Shown one piece after another: positions 1 through 8,680 of a DNA stretch of 64,000 nt (positions are counted from its first letter, which is position 1; the number at the start of each line of letters is the position of its first letter). Source of the stretch: Neobacillus cucumis (GTDB taxonomy: Bacteria; Bacillota; Bacilli; Bacillales_B; DSM-18226); assembly GCF_016107705.1 (NCBI RefSeq), contig NZ_JAEHGC010000001.1, positions 434,001 to 498,000 on the forward strand. The letters are read 5' to 3'. Under the pieces are notes generated by a model that did not search any database, was not told where the DNA came from, and was given only the letters and a program-made list of their open reading frames with translations. The position numbers and the translations under genes are program-made.

Positions 1-41
1 TCAAAAAACACCTCTAACTTCTTAATATTCCACTTCTCTAG

Positions 42-108
42 GTATACTTTTTAGCACTATATGAGTTTAAAGTGCGTACTTCCTTTTTCGAAAAGTCAAA
101 TCTAAAAT
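42..108 (+). promoter_or_regulatory. possible hxlAB control region
   Basis: Two similar blocks, GTATACTTTTTAG at 42-54 and GCGTACTTCCTTTTTCG at 74-90, lie about 30 bases apart upstream of hxlA, and a TAAAAT at 103-108 could be a -10 box. HxlR-type activators of formaldehyde genes bind paired sites in this position in B. subtilis. No hxlR start codon is visible in the first 160 bases, so a divergent regulator, if present, starts outside the window. This is a weak inference from position and similarity. Confidence 0.25.
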
Positions 109-159
109 AAAGGTGTGCTAGAAGATTTTGAAAAATAAAAAAACAGGAGTGAAGAATTC

Positions 160-801
160 ATGGAACTACAATTAGCTTTAGATCTTGTTAATATCCCAGA
201 AGGTATCGAGGTGGTAAAGGAAGTAGCAGCGCATATTGATATCGTCGAGATTGGTACACCTGTTGTCATTAATGAAGGGCTTAGAGCTGTAAAAGAAATT
301 AAACAAGCATTTCCATCTTTAAAAGTTTTAGCCGATTTGAAAATTATGGATGCAGGTGCATACGAAGTAATGAAGGCTTCAGAAGCAGGTGCTGATATTA
401 TCACTGTTCTAGGTGCTACAGACAATTCAACCATTAAAGGTGCTGTAGAAGAAGCAAGAAAGCAAGGTACCAAAATCCTTATCGATATGATCAATGTTAA
501 AAATCTAGAACAACGGGCAAAAGAAGTTGATGAATTAGGTGTCGATTATATTTGTGTGCACACAGGCTATGACCTTCAAGCTGAGGGAGAAAGCCCGTTT
601 GAACAGCTTCAGACTATTAAGCGCGTTGTAAAAAATGCAAAAACAGCTGTAGCAGGCGGCATTAAATTAAATACACTGCCTGAAGTTGTACAATCCCAGC
701 CAGACCTTGTTATTGTCGGTGGCGGTATTACAGGCCAAGAAGATAAAAAAGCAGTGGCTGCCAAAATGCAAGAATTAATCAAAGAAAAAGCTCATGCATA
801 A
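160..801 (+). CDS. hxlA: 3-hexulose-6-phosphate synthase
   Basis: This enzyme condenses formaldehyde with ribulose 5-phosphate to give 3-hexulose 6-phosphate, the first step of the ribulose monophosphate route used to detoxify or assimilate formaldehyde in the cytoplasm. The 213-residue protein is the usual length (about 210) for this TIM-barrel member of the OMP decarboxylase superfamily and carries the metal and substrate motif DLKIMD at residues 59-64. A ribosome site AGGAGTGA sits 8 bases before the ATG. The isomerase partner follows within 20 bases, so the two form an operon. In B. subtilis hxlAB is not next to fni, so the location here is different. The identification is firm. Confidence 0.95.
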   Translation: MELQLALDLVNIPEGIEVVKEVAAHIDIVEIGTPVVINEGLRAVKEIKQAFPSLKVLADLKIMDAGAYEVMKASEAGADIITVLGATDNSTIKGAVEEARKQGTKILIDMINVKNLEQRAKEVDELGVDYICVHTGYDLQAEGESPFEQLQTIKRVVKNAKTAVAGGIKLNTLPEVVQSQPDLVIVGGGITGQEDKKAVAAKMQELIKEKAHA

Positions 802-818
802 AAAGGAAGATGAGTCAT

Positions 819-1376
819 ATGCAAACGACTGAATACTTAAGTGAAATTATTCAAGAGTTACATCAAACCTCTTCCTTAATCGCAGATGAAGATGCCGAAA
901 AGTTAGTAAAGGCTATTTTTGAATCTAAGAAAATTTTTGTAGCAGGAGCAGGCAGGTCTGGATTCATGTCTAAATCCTTTGCAATGCGGATGATGCACAT
1001 GGGGGTAGATGCCTATGTGGTCGGGGAAACTGTAACAGCAAACATGGAAAAAGATGATTTATTAATTATTGCATCCGGCTCAGGAGAAACAAAAGGTTTG
1101 GTTTCAATGGCTGAGAAAGCAAGGAAAATTGGCGGAAAAGTCGCTGCTGTAACGATTTTTCCTGATTCAACGATTGGAAGTTTAGCGAATTTCGCTGTTA
1201 AATTGCCCGGGGCCCCAAAAGACCAGTCCGAAAGCGACTTTAAAACGATTCAGCCGATGGGATCATTATTTGAACAAACACTTTTATTATTCCTTGATGC
1301 CGTTATTTTAAGATTTATGAACAAAAAAGGTCTCAATTCTCATACAATGTATGGAAAACATGCTAATCTTGAATAA
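819..1376 (+). CDS. hxlB: 6-phospho-3-hexuloisomerase
   Basis: This SIS-domain isomerase converts 3-hexulose 6-phosphate to fructose 6-phosphate, feeding fixed formaldehyde into glycolysis. The sugar-phosphate loop GAGRSGFMSKSFAMR lies near residues 43-57 and the family signature KTIQPMGSLFEQ near the C-terminus. An ATG at 810 is in frame, but AAAGGAAG lies too close to it; the ATG at 819 has proper spacing, gives 185 residues and aligns with the B. subtilis N-terminus (MxTTEY). It is the second gene of the hxl operon and ends in a hairpin shared with the convergent fni gene. Confidence 0.94.
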   Translation: MQTTEYLSEIIQELHQTSSLIADEDAEKLVKAIFESKKIFVAGAGRSGFMSKSFAMRMMHMGVDAYVVGETVTANMEKDDLLIIASGSGETKGLVSMAEKARKIGGKVAAVTIFPDSTIGSLANFAVKLPGAPKDQSESDFKTIQPMGSLFEQTLLLFLDAVILRFMNKKGLNSHTMYGKHANLE

Positions 1377-1392
1377 AAATTAACTCTTTACA

Positions 1393-1426
1393 AAAAGCTC
1401 TCGCTAAAAAGCGAGAGCTTTATTTT
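1393..1426. terminator. bidirectional terminator between hxlB and fni
   Basis: An 11-bp stem (AAAGCTCTCGC pairing with GCGAGAGCTTT) with a short A-rich loop is flanked by A and T runs, so it can terminate hxlAB from the left and fni from the right. The fni stop codon lies in the right arm. Confidence 0.85.
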
Positions 1427-2478
1427 ATACGGCGCTGACTATATATTTTTGTATCAAAACCTCTTTGGTTTAACCAATGGTAGGTATGCCCGGTAATCAT
1501 TACAGGAGCACGTTGTAATTCTGAAATAGATTTTGCCCCAATTGCGGTCATAATCATCACTAAATCCTGGTGAAAGCGATGAATCTCTTCCTGTAGTGCT
1601 TCTCTCCCGTTCTTTACGAGTAATCGCAAAAAATGACCTGACATCCCAACTGCATTAGCTCCAATAGCGAGCCCTTTTGCAATGTCATGACTGGAGCGAA
1701 AACCACCCGAGCCAATAATTGAAATTGGGTTTGAATGGTTAGATGCTTCAAGGATTGAGATAGCCGTAGGGATCCCCCATTCATTGAAAAAAGGAAGCGG
1801 TTTCCTATTACGCTTATTTTCGATTTCTGCAAAATTTGTCCCGCCAAAACCGCCTACGTCTACAGCTGAAACCCCAATAGATGAAAGCCTTTCAACTGTT
1901 TCTTTACACATTCCAAAGCCAACTTCTTTCGCAATTACAGGTACATCAACCGCTTCCACGATCATTTCAATCCGTTTCATCGCACCAGAAAAATCCCTGT
2001 CTCCTTCGGGCATGGCTAATTCCTGGATAACATTTAAATGAATTTGCAAGGCATTAGCATCAATCATTTCAACAGCTTCTTTTGCCTGTTCCGGTGTGGC
2101 TTCACTGCCAAGATTGGCAATAATAATCCCTGTTGGATTTTCCCTTCGAACAACCTCATAGGTATATTGCTGCTGTTTGTCTTTTAACGCAGACATTTGC
2201 GATCCTACAGCCATTGCTATACCCGTATTTTTTGCTACAGCAGCGAGCTCTTTATTAATTTCAAAGGTTTTTTCACCGCCGCCGCCCGTCATGGCATTGA
2301 TAAAAATTGGCGAACTTAAAGAAAGTTCGCCAATTGAATGGTCTATTCGAACATCGGACACATTAATATCCGGTAAGCTCTGGTGAATAAAATGAATATC
2401 TTCAAATGCTGCTGAGCGTTCCTGCCCTTTATCTAAGGCATAGCGTATGTGGTCCCATTTTCGTTCAAATCTAGACAA
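1420..2478 (-). CDS. fni: type 2 isopentenyl-diphosphate delta-isomerase (FMN-dependent)
   Basis: This enzyme interconverts isopentenyl and dimethylallyl diphosphate for isoprenoid synthesis, using reduced FMN and NADPH in the cytoplasm. The 352-residue length fits the family (B. subtilis about 349). The N-terminal FERKWDHI block, the VGSQM substrate loop near residue 92 and the glycine-rich FMN/phosphate site GSGGFRSSHDIAKGLAIGA near 255-273 are visible. It lies 12 bases downstream of the S1-domain gene, as in B. subtilis, and probably shares its transcript. Confidence 0.94.
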   Translation of the reverse strand: MSRFERKWDHIRYALDKGQERSAAFEDIHFIHQSLPDINVSDVRIDHSIGELSLSSPIFINAMTGGGGEKTFEINKELAAVAKNTGIAMAVGSQMSALKDKQQQYTYEVVRRENPTGIIIANLGSEATPEQAKEAVEMIDANALQIHLNVIQELAMPEGDRDFSGAMKRIEMIVEAVDVPVIAKEVGFGMCKETVERLSSIGVSAVDVGGFGGTNFAEIENKRNRKPLPFFNEWGIPTAISILEASNHSNPISIIGSGGFRSSHDIAKGLAIGANAVGMSGHFLRLLVKNGREALQEEIHRFHQDLVMIMTAIGAKSISELQRAPVMITGHTYHWLNQRGFDTKIYSQRRIK

Positions 2479-2490
2479 GTAAAATCACCA

Positions 2491-3630
2491 TTATTTTCTA
2501 AGATTCTTTAATTGTTCTCCAATTACTTCTCCAAGCTGAAAACCTTTTGACTCCTCAGGAAGTTCATAGTCGAAGTTTTCTTCTACATCTTTTTCAAGAA
2601 GTTCTTTAATGCTTAAAGATAGACGCTGTTCTTGTTCATTTACTTCAAGAACTTTAACTTTCACTTCCTGGCCTTCTTTTAATACTTCATGTGGTGTGGC
2701 GATATGCTTATGGGCAATCTGGGAGATATGAACAAGGCCCTCCACTCCAGGAAAAACTTCAACAAATGCACCATAAGATACAATTCTCTTCACTGTACCT
2801 TCAAAAACACTACCCTTTGGCGCTCTTTCTGAAATATTAGCCCAAGGTCCAGGCAATGTTTCTTTAATGGATAAAGAAATTCGTTCATTATCACGATCAA
2901 CGTTTAGTACCTTTACTTGGACCTTTTGCCCTTCCTGAACAACATCTGTTGGTCTGTCAACGTGTTCGTGCGACAATTGTGAAATATGAACAAGTCCATC
3001 AATACCACCGATATCAACAAAAGCACCGAAATCGGTAATTCTTTGAACTGTTCCATCAATCACTTGTCCTGCAGTTAAGGAGTCAAGTAGATTTTGCTTT
3101 TTCTTCCCTTTTTCTTCCTCTACCACAGCACGATGAGAAAGGATTAAGCGATTCTTTTCTTTATCAAGTTCAACGATTTTAAAGGTAAGATTTGTTCCTT
3201 TATAATCCGAAAAATCTTCTACGAAGTAAGCCTCTACTAATGAAGCTGGAACAAAACCACGAACTCCAAGGTCAACAACAAGTCCACCCTTAACAACATC
3301 TTTAACCTCGGTTTCAATAATCTCGCCATTTTGGAATTGCTTTTCGAGTTGATCCCAGGCTTTTAGAGCATCTACTTTTCTTTTGGAAAGAATCAAGGCA
3401 TCCTCTTCCACTTTGAGTACCTCTAGTTCGAGTTCATCGCCTTCTGAAACAACATCTGAAGCTTTTTCAATATGCAGGCTAGAGAGCTCACTTATTGGAA
3501 TAATTCCATCAAGTTTACTGTCCCGAAGGTTTACTACTACCTGCTTTTCTTCTACTTTTGAAACTTGTCCTGTAACTTTATCACCAACTTCAAAAGATCT
3601 TACTTCTACTTGATTCATTTCTTCCGACAT
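2491..3630 (-). CDS. ypfD: 30S ribosomal protein S1 homologue (four S1 domains)
   Basis: This is an RNA-binding protein with four S1 OB-fold repeats at about residues 15-85, 100-170, 185-255 and 270-340; the later repeats show the typical [27 protein letters not shown] pattern. At 379 residues it matches the short Firmicute form, which has fewer domains than E. coli S1 and is not essential in B. subtilis. The start is set by AAGGAGGAATACAT before the ATG. It sits between fni and plsC-cmk, the conserved context. A TTGACA occurs upstream at 3777-3782 (minus strand) but no convincing -10 follows. Confidence 0.93.
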   Translation of the reverse strand: MSEEMNQVEVRSFEVGDKVTGQVSKVEEKQVVVNLRDSKLDGIIPISELSSLHIEKASDVVSEGDELELEVLKVEEDALILSKRKVDALKAWDQLEKQFQNGEIIETEVKDVVKGGLVVDLGVRGFVPASLVEAYFVEDFSDYKGTNLTFKIVELDKEKNRLILSHRAVVEEEKGKKKQNLLDSLTAGQVIDGTVQRITDFGAFVDIGGIDGLVHISQLSHEHVDRPTDVVQEGQKVQVKVLNVDRDNERISLSIKETLPGPWANISERAPKGSVFEGTVKRIVSYGAFVEVFPGVEGLVHISQIAHKHIATPHEVLKEGQEVKVKVLEVNEQEQRLSLSIKELLEKDVEENFDYELPEESKGFQLGEVIGEQLKNLRK

Positions 3631-3789
3631 ATGTATTCCTCCTTAATCCAATTACTGCAAAAATCTATAGATTGGGGTGTTTTCTCCATCCCATTAAAAA
3701 ACACACTTCATAAAATAAGCTTGAGAATATTCAAAAAAAAATCTCTTTTATTTAACTTCTTATAAATAGCTTATTTTGTCAAGTAGAAC

Positions 3790-4371
3790 CTATCGGTACT
3801 CTATAATAAGTTTATGAATTTCAGCCATAATCAATTCAGTCACTTCTTCAGGGGATGCTTTTGCCTTTCTGAGTTCATCCATTTGCATTGGCTTTCCATA
3901 AACAACTTTTAATTTCCGAAAGGCTTTATATGGACCAATCACCGCACATGGAACAACCTGTGCATTCGATCTTAGGGCAAAAAAACCGACTCCTGCAAGA
4001 CCTTTTCCCAATTCCCCTGTTTTACTCCTTGTTCCCTCAGGGAAAATCCCAAGAATATGCCCTTCTTTTAAAACACTTAGCCCTTTTCTTAAGGCATCTC
4101 GATCACTCATACCTCTTTTCACCGGAAAGGCATTACATCTCCTTATAATATCCCCTAATATTGGAACCGCAAATAATTCTTCCTTTGCCATAAAATAAAC
4201 CGTTCTAGGAATCATAATACCGACAACGGGTGGGTCAAAGTTATTGATGTGATTAGAACATAAAAGAACACCACCCTCTTTAGGAAAGTTTTCGGTCCCA
4301 ATCGCTTCTATCCGATATAAAGGCTTTAAAATTGAATAGGCGACAGACTTAGCGAAAGTATAAAATTTCAC
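3790..4371 (-). CDS. plsC: 1-acyl-sn-glycerol-3-phosphate acyltransferase
   Basis: This enzyme transfers an acyl chain to lysophosphatidic acid to make phosphatidic acid at the cytoplasmic membrane. The catalytic HX4D motif is at H41-D46 (NHINNFD), and the glycerol-phosphate motif FPEGTRS is near residue 114. The 193-residue length is normal. The gene lies two bases after cmk on the same strand, an arrangement common in Bacillaceae that implies cotranscription. The family could in principle include other lysophospholipid acyltransferases, but the context supports PlsC. Confidence 0.9.
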   Translation of the reverse strand: MKFYTFAKSVAYSILKPLYRIEAIGTENFPKEGGVLLCSNHINNFDPPVVGIMIPRTVYFMAKEELFAVPILGDIIRRCNAFPVKRGMSDRDALRKGLSVLKEGHILGIFPEGTRSKTGELGKGLAGVGFFALRSNAQVVPCAVIGPYKAFRKLKVVYGKPMQMDELRKAKASPEEVTELIMAEIHKLIIEYR

Positions 4372-4373
4372 CC

Positions 4374-5051
4374 TTAACCAACCCTCTCCTGCACTAGTTC
4401 CATTATTTTTTCAACTACTTCAGGAATGGTCATCGAGGTCGTATCTATTTCAACTGCATCGTCCGCTTTTTTCAGTGGTGCAATCTCTCTTTCAGAATCA
4501 ATTTTATCTCTAAGAGCAATTTCCTGCTTTAATTTTTCCAAATCGGAAGGAAAGCCCTTTTCAAGATTTTCGGCATGACGTCTTTCAGCTCTTTCATCCA
4601 CACTGGCCAGTAAAAATACTTTTACTTCTGCGTGGGGCAATACATGTGTTCCAATATCTCTCCCGTCCATCACAACACCGCCATTTGAAGCAAGTGCCTG
4701 TTGTCTTTTTACCATTTCTTCTCGAATTTTTTGTTGTTTCGCAACGATTGAAACGGAGTTGGTAACTTCGGCAGAACGAATGGCGGTTGTAACATCGCTC
4801 TGGTCAAGATAAACTAATTGACCATTTTCAGACGGTGCCAATACAATTTCGGTTGTGAGAAGTGTATCGTATAGGGCTTCTTCATCTTCCAAATTTAATT
4901 TTTTCTGGATTGCTTTATATGTTAAAGCCCGATACATTGCGCCTGTATCTATGTATATATACGATAATTTTTCTGCTGCAATTTTTGCTACTGTACTTTT
5001 TCCGGCTGCAGCAGGACCGTCAATTGCGATTGAAATCTTCTTATTGTCCAT
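4374..5051 (-). CDS. cmk: cytidylate kinase
   Basis: Phosphorylates CMP and dCMP with ATP, supplying nucleotide and phospholipid (CDP-diacylglycerol) precursors. The P-loop GPAAAGKST is at residues 12-20, and [10 protein letters not shown], part of the CMP-binding region, is near 130. The 225-residue length is normal. The gene begins the cmk-plsC pair. In B. subtilis the next upstream gene is ypfA (a PilZ c-di-GMP receptor), which is not present here. Confidence 0.96.
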   Translation of the reverse strand: MDNKKISIAIDGPAAAGKSTVAKIAAEKLSYIYIDTGAMYRALTYKAIQKKLNLEDEEALYDTLLTTEIVLAPSENGQLVYLDQSDVTTAIRSAEVTNSVSIVAKQQKIREEMVKRQQALASNGGVVMDGRDIGTHVLPHAEVKVFLLASVDERAERRHAENLEKGFPSDLEKLKQEIALRDKIDSEREIAPLKKADDAVEIDTTSMTIPEVVEKIMELVQERVG

Positions 5052-5422
5052 AAATCCTCCTAAAACTTCATGATCCGTTAGGATCTCTACTATTATTTAT
5101 TTTACCATAAGAAAATAAGATACTTCCCTTTTTTTACTCCTTAATATTTGAATTTCTTACAAGAGCTATTCTTTTATAAATAGAAAAAGAAAGCAAGTAA
5201 ACCTGCTTTCACAGATTTTCGAGAAAGGGAATTTTTTATTATGTTTGAATCTAAACTACCGTTTTTTTTATAAATATATGTACATGCTAACTGGCCTGTT
5301 GAAAAGCATATATATTAATATATGTTACAATAAATTAACGCGGTGTATTATTAAATAAGAGGAATAAAATAAAAGACTATCGAATATTTTTCGACAGCCT
5401 GAGAAAGCAAGTCAACCTGCTT
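5052..5422. other. 371-bp gap in place of ypfA, with duplicated hairpins
   Basis: No coding region is seen here. A 22-base palindromic hairpin occurs twice, at 5189-5210 and 5403-5424, differing by one loop base. On the minus strand the copy at 5189 is followed directly by a T run (TTTTTCTATTT) and the copy at 5403 by a second weak hairpin and then a T-rich stretch, so each could terminate leftward transcription. The 190 bases between them are AT-rich and featureless. The B. subtilis gene ypfA would lie here. Confidence 0.6.
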
Positions 5423-5602
5423 TCATTTTCCGGATAAGGTTTGAATAATTTCAGTAAATGAATTTTCACTAACACCTTCATATTTTGTTAATTGTGTTAA
5501 CTCTGGAAAGATACCATATTGGTGTAATAAAATCTGAGTTAAGATAAGGAACACAAATTGGATTATTACCATTTTTATAAGTACTCTTTCTATTACTTTC
5601 AT
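5423..5602 (-). CDS. ypfB: YpfB-like small membrane protein (DUF5359 type)
   Basis: This 59-residue protein begins MKVIERVLIKMVIIQ, has one membrane segment at about residues 8-27 and a short polar tail with an LTKYEGV stretch. Length, topology and position between ypeB and cmk match B. subtilis YpfB, whose function is unknown. The start has a good site, GGAGTGA, 8 bases before the ATG. That site lies entirely inside the 3' arm of a perfect 16-bp hairpin, so translation may be controlled by folding. The family assignment is from memory of the neighbourhood and has not been aligned. Confidence 0.75.
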   Translation of the reverse strand: MKVIERVLIKMVIIQFVFLILTQILLHQYGIFPELTQLTKYEGVSENSFTEIIQTLSGK

Positions 5603-5604
5603 AG

Positions 5605-5645
5605 AATCACTCCAATAATAACTTATTCCTATTATTGGAGTGATT
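5605..5645 (-). promoter_or_regulatory. perfect 16-bp hairpin covering the ypfB ribosome-binding site
   Basis: Bases 5605-5620 are the exact reverse complement of 5630-5645, with a 9-base loop. In the minus-strand transcript the 3' arm contains the whole GGAGTGA site of ypfB and ends two bases before its ATG. No U run follows, so it is not a standard terminator. It could limit ypfB translation or protect the ypeB 3' end. Confidence 0.6.
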
Positions 5646-5678
5646 ATTAACTTTTATTCAGTTATCGTTTTCCTAACT

Positions 5679-7028
5679 TTACAGGACATCATTATAAACC
5701 GCTTCTGCATTTTTCAGCTTTTCTACATCTTCCTCAATTCCGTTTTTTGCATTGATGAAAATTCGGTACGTGTCATCCCCAATTGTGCCGAGGAACTCAT
5801 AACACAATACCTCTTTATTTAGATCGTTCACTATAATGGCCTCACGGTCTTCCATTACCTTAAAATTAGGGTTGACCTTTGAACGAGCTTGTTTCATTGT
5901 AATCGCAGGTGAAGGAATTTTTCGATCATGATGTGTTTTTAAATACTCTTCAGCAGAAACGCCGATAATATCTCCATTATCAAGGGCAACCTTAACCTTA
6001 ATGGATTCTGAATAAACCCTTACCTTGTTAAGATTTGTTACAAAATTTAAAACACCGATATTATCATACTGTGTGCTTTCAAACAATTCTAAATTTTCAA
6101 AGCCCTGATCCTTTAAAAATTTTGCTGCTCGATTTCCCGCATCATTTAAGCTAATCCCTTGTTTTTTTACATCCCGGTGATTAATAAACCAAATCGGAAA
6201 TCCACCCTTTTTGGTAACATCCATGCTTGCCTCTTGGCCTGTCCTGCTATTTTTAATGGAAACACTATAAAATCCATAATCTGAACCCTTTCCATTTTCA
6301 GTAACCTTTACCTGAGAGTTCCCATCAAACTTCATATATTTTTTTGCTTCACTTACTGCTTCAGATCGTGTAATTTTCTTTCCTTTAATATTTTTAAAAT
6401 TTTCATCCTTTTTTTGCATATTGGCAAAGGTTGGCCCTAAATCCGTTTCATCATAGCCTGTAACTGTTTTTTCCACTGTTTTAAGACCATCAATAATAGT
6501 ATTGTCTGTCATTTCCTTGCCGGAAGCTAATGCGAGTTCAACATCCATCCAGCGTAGATTGTTTTTTAATACCATTGCTTGAACATTCCGAAGTTCGTTT
6601 TGAATTTCTCCTGACTGTTTATAAAGAACCTTCAAGGAGTTATATTCTTTATCCGTAAGTGGTTCCTTATCTAAATCTCTAATCGCTGTACGATAACTAA
6701 AATTCCCTATATTCGCTAAGAATTCTTCCGTTTTATTGAAGGGAAGCAATGTTAGTGGCAATTGTCCAACGTCATTATGGGCCTCTGAAGTAATTCTCCA
6801 TACCTCTGCAAGAGATGGAGATAATGAGTGTCTTGAATTCATCGCAAGGGTGGTTCCGATTTTATCGTGCAATAGATCTACTTGATAGGTAAGACCATGA
6901 AATGCTCGTTGGTAGTTATTTTCAGCATTTAAAAGGACTGCATTTTTTTCCTGGTGTTCTTGATACCCCCAAAAGGCAGTTCCGGCAACACCAATGGTCA
7001 AAACCCCGATTAAAATTCCTCTAATCAT
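5679..7028 (-). CDS. ypeB: germination protein YpeB
   Basis: YpeB is needed for the stability and spore localisation of the cortex-lytic enzyme SleB and acts at the inner spore membrane. The 449-residue protein has an N-terminal membrane anchor (about residues 2-20), a helical middle region and C-terminal PepSY-like repeats containing paired KITRSEAV and TMKQARS segments. It follows sleB by 12 bases, and the two proteins are mutually dependent in B. subtilis. Forespore (sigma-G) expression is expected from the family, but no clear promoter was identified. Confidence 0.95.
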   Translation of the reverse strand: MIRGILIGVLTIGVAGTAFWGYQEHQEKNAVLLNAENNYQRAFHGLTYQVDLLHDKIGTTLAMNSRHSLSPSLAEVWRITSEAHNDVGQLPLTLLPFNKTEEFLANIGNFSYRTAIRDLDKEPLTDKEYNSLKVLYKQSGEIQNELRNVQAMVLKNNLRWMDVELALASGKEMTDNTIIDGLKTVEKTVTGYDETDLGPTFANMQKKDENFKNIKGKKITRSEAVSEAKKYMKFDGNSQVKVTENGKGSDYGFYSVSIKNSRTGQEASMDVTKKGGFPIWFINHRDVKKQGISLNDAGNRAAKFLKDQGFENLELFESTQYDNIGVLNFVTNLNKVRVYSESIKVKVALDNGDIIGVSAEEYLKTHHDRKIPSPAITMKQARSKVNPNFKVMEDREAIIVNDLNKEVLCYEFLGTIGDDTYRIFINAKNGIEEDVEKLKNAEAVYNDVL

Positions 7029-7040
7029 CTCTACACCTCC

Positions 7041-7793
7041 TTATTTGCAGAAAATATGTTTCCCAATTCTTTTAATTTGTGGTCGTGACCAAATCCAAGG
7101 ACTTGTTGCCGTTGCAGGATTAAAATAATACAAGGCTTCACCTGTTGGGTCCCAACCATTGATTGCATCGATAACCGCTTTTTTCGATGTTTCATTCGGG
7201 GTTAGCCATATCTGGCCGTCTGCTACTGCTGTAAAGGCCCCAGGTTCAAATATTACCCCTGAAACCGTATTGGGGAAATTCGCGCTATTCACTCGATTTA
7301 AGATCACTGCTGCGACGGCAACCTGACCAATAAAGGGTTCTCCCCGTGATTCACCATGAACAGCATTGGACATCAACTGTATATCATTTTGAGAAAATCC
7401 ATTTGGAGTATTCGATGCAGTTGGCTTTTGGGTAGTATTTTTTTTGGCCGGTGTATTGTTTTGATCAACATTCGATCGATTATATTTAGTTGATTTGACC
7501 AATTTAGCTTTCGTTGATTCACCTGCAAGCCCATCAATAGGAAGCCCAAATTCATATTGAAAATTCCTTAAGGCCCAATATGTACTCCATCCAAAAACTC
7601 CATCAATTTTACCGTGGTAGAAACCGATATATTTAAGCCGTGATTGAAGCTCAATTACATCTTCCCCTGCTGCTCCTTGCTGGATGACTTGGTTGCTAAA
7701 AGCTTTCGTTTTGTTCGGTTCCATCAACGAAAATATCATCATAAAAAAAAAGCTAAAAATGAAAATTTTCATTAGGATTTTTTTCTTTTTCAT
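7041..7793 (-). CDS. sleB: spore cortex-lytic enzyme SleB
   Basis: SleB is a lytic transglycosylase that degrades spore cortex peptidoglycan during germination. From the ATG at 7793, which has GGGGG 11-12 bases upstream, it is 250 residues: a signal peptide (KKKK then a hydrophobic run to about residue 30), a peptidoglycan-binding domain (LQSRLKYIGFYHGKIDG, about 45-100) and the C-terminal hydrolase domain with the catalytic segment AVHGESRGEP. An in-frame start 24 codons upstream has no ribosome site. It is shorter than B. subtilis SleB (about 305), mainly in the linker between domains. Confidence 0.95.
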   Translation of the reverse strand: MKKKKILMKIFIFSFFFMMIFSLMEPNKTKAFSNQVIQQGAAGEDVIELQSRLKYIGFYHGKIDGVFGWSTYWALRNFQYEFGLPIDGLAGESTKAKLVKSTKYNRSNVDQNNTPAKKNTTQKPTASNTPNGFSQNDIQLMSNAVHGESRGEPFIGQVAVAAVILNRVNSANFPNTVSGVIFEPGAFTAVADGQIWLTPNETSKKAVIDAINGWDPTGEALYYFNPATATSPWIWSRPQIKRIGKHIFCK

Positions 7794-7888
7794 GGAATTG
7801 TAACCCCCAGATGTAAATCTTTTTACAGTAATCCTATTTTTTGTTTTCATGGAAATTTTATTCATAAAATTGTTTGGCTACTTTTATG

Positions 7889-7922
7889 CAAAAAAAATCC
7901 CTTCATTAAGACTGAAGGGATT
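7889..7922 (-). terminator. terminator of prsW
   Basis: A 10-bp stem (AATCCCTTCA / TGAAGGGATT) is followed on the minus strand by eight T bases. The prsW stop codon is in the loop. It separates prsW from the sleB-ypeB pair. Confidence 0.8.
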
Positions 7923-8595
7923 TTTCAACAGAGTATTTCTTTTTAAAATGATTTGCACTAAGTATTTTCGCCGTTTTAACCTTCCTTAATCCAAACCACC
8001 AAAGAAAAATCATAAAAGGGAAGATAATATAGATCCAGTTTTCTTGGGTTATTAAAATATAATCATAAACACCATGAAGAATAAAAGGTAAGAGCAATGA
8101 AAGAATGATCCATTTCATCTTCAAACCCTCTGTGAATTTTGCCTTTCCAATATAAAAACCCATAATAACACCAAAAAGGGCATGGCTTGAAACCGGGAGT
8201 AATGCCCTTGTTACAGCATGCTCTATTCCATTAGCAACTAAATAAAAAATATTTTCTACAGTGGCAAACCCTAAAGAAGCTGCGGCTCCATAAACGATTC
8301 CATCAAAGGGTTCGTCAAATTCAACATGTGAGTATATGGCATAAAAAAGAATAAACCACTTGAAGAATTCCTCCAATAGGCTTGAACTCAAGAAAGCATC
8401 AATCACTTCAGACTTTATGAGGTGTTCCGTTTCAAATACGTGCTGGATAAACATAATAGGGAAAACAAGAAGAGCTCCATACATAAAGGTTCTCAGAACA
8501 ACAGAAATAGGTTCCGTTTCATATTCATCTTTTAAATAAAAATAACTTAATAAGGCTAACCCGGGAGCAATTCCCGCTGATAAAATTGCCAGCAT
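7906..8595 (-). CDS. prsW: PrsW intramembrane metalloprotease
   Basis: In B. subtilis PrsW makes the site-1 cut in anti-sigma factor RsiW under envelope stress, releasing sigma-W. This 229-residue protein has several membrane helices and the family motif EEFFKWF near residue 77 (EExxK), with ENIFY and later histidines as further metal-site candidates. A TTG at 8613 is in frame, but AGAGGA lies between it and the ATG at 8595, so the ATG is chosen. The gene order prsW-ypdA-gudB is conserved. Confidence 0.92.
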   Translation of the reverse strand: MLAILSAGIAPGLALLSYFYLKDEYETEPISVVLRTFMYGALLVFPIMFIQHVFETEHLIKSEVIDAFLSSSLLEEFFKWFILFYAIYSHVEFDEPFDGIVYGAAASLGFATVENIFYLVANGIEHAVTRALLPVSSHALFGVIMGFYIGKAKFTEGLKMKWIILSLLLPFILHGVYDYILITQENWIYIIFPFMIFLWWFGLRKVKTAKILSANHFKKKYSVEKSLQS

Positions 8596-8680
8596 CGAGG
8601 ATCCTCTTTTCAATCCGTTTTTTATATCGTATCATGTAACGAACCTAAATGAAATGAAAGATTCTTCTAGTTAAGTATAA

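Noticed and set aside
102..494. Open frame on the minus strand across hxlA
   Set aside because: It is antisense to a firmly identified enzyme, has a low-complexity serine-rich composition and no ribosome site.
5423..5602. A one-base frameshift in ypfB
   Set aside because: On careful re-reading of the bases near 5580 the frame is continuous for 59 codons from the start with its ribosome site to the stop.
5640..5822. Plus-strand open frame opposite the ypeB 3' end
   Set aside because: It lies wholly within the ypeB end and its hairpin, has no start signals and reads as a mirror of coding sequence.
7794..7905. A sigma-G promoter before sleB
   Set aside because: A GCATA-like -35 is present, but the -10 candidate matches only about three of seven positions, so it is not reported.
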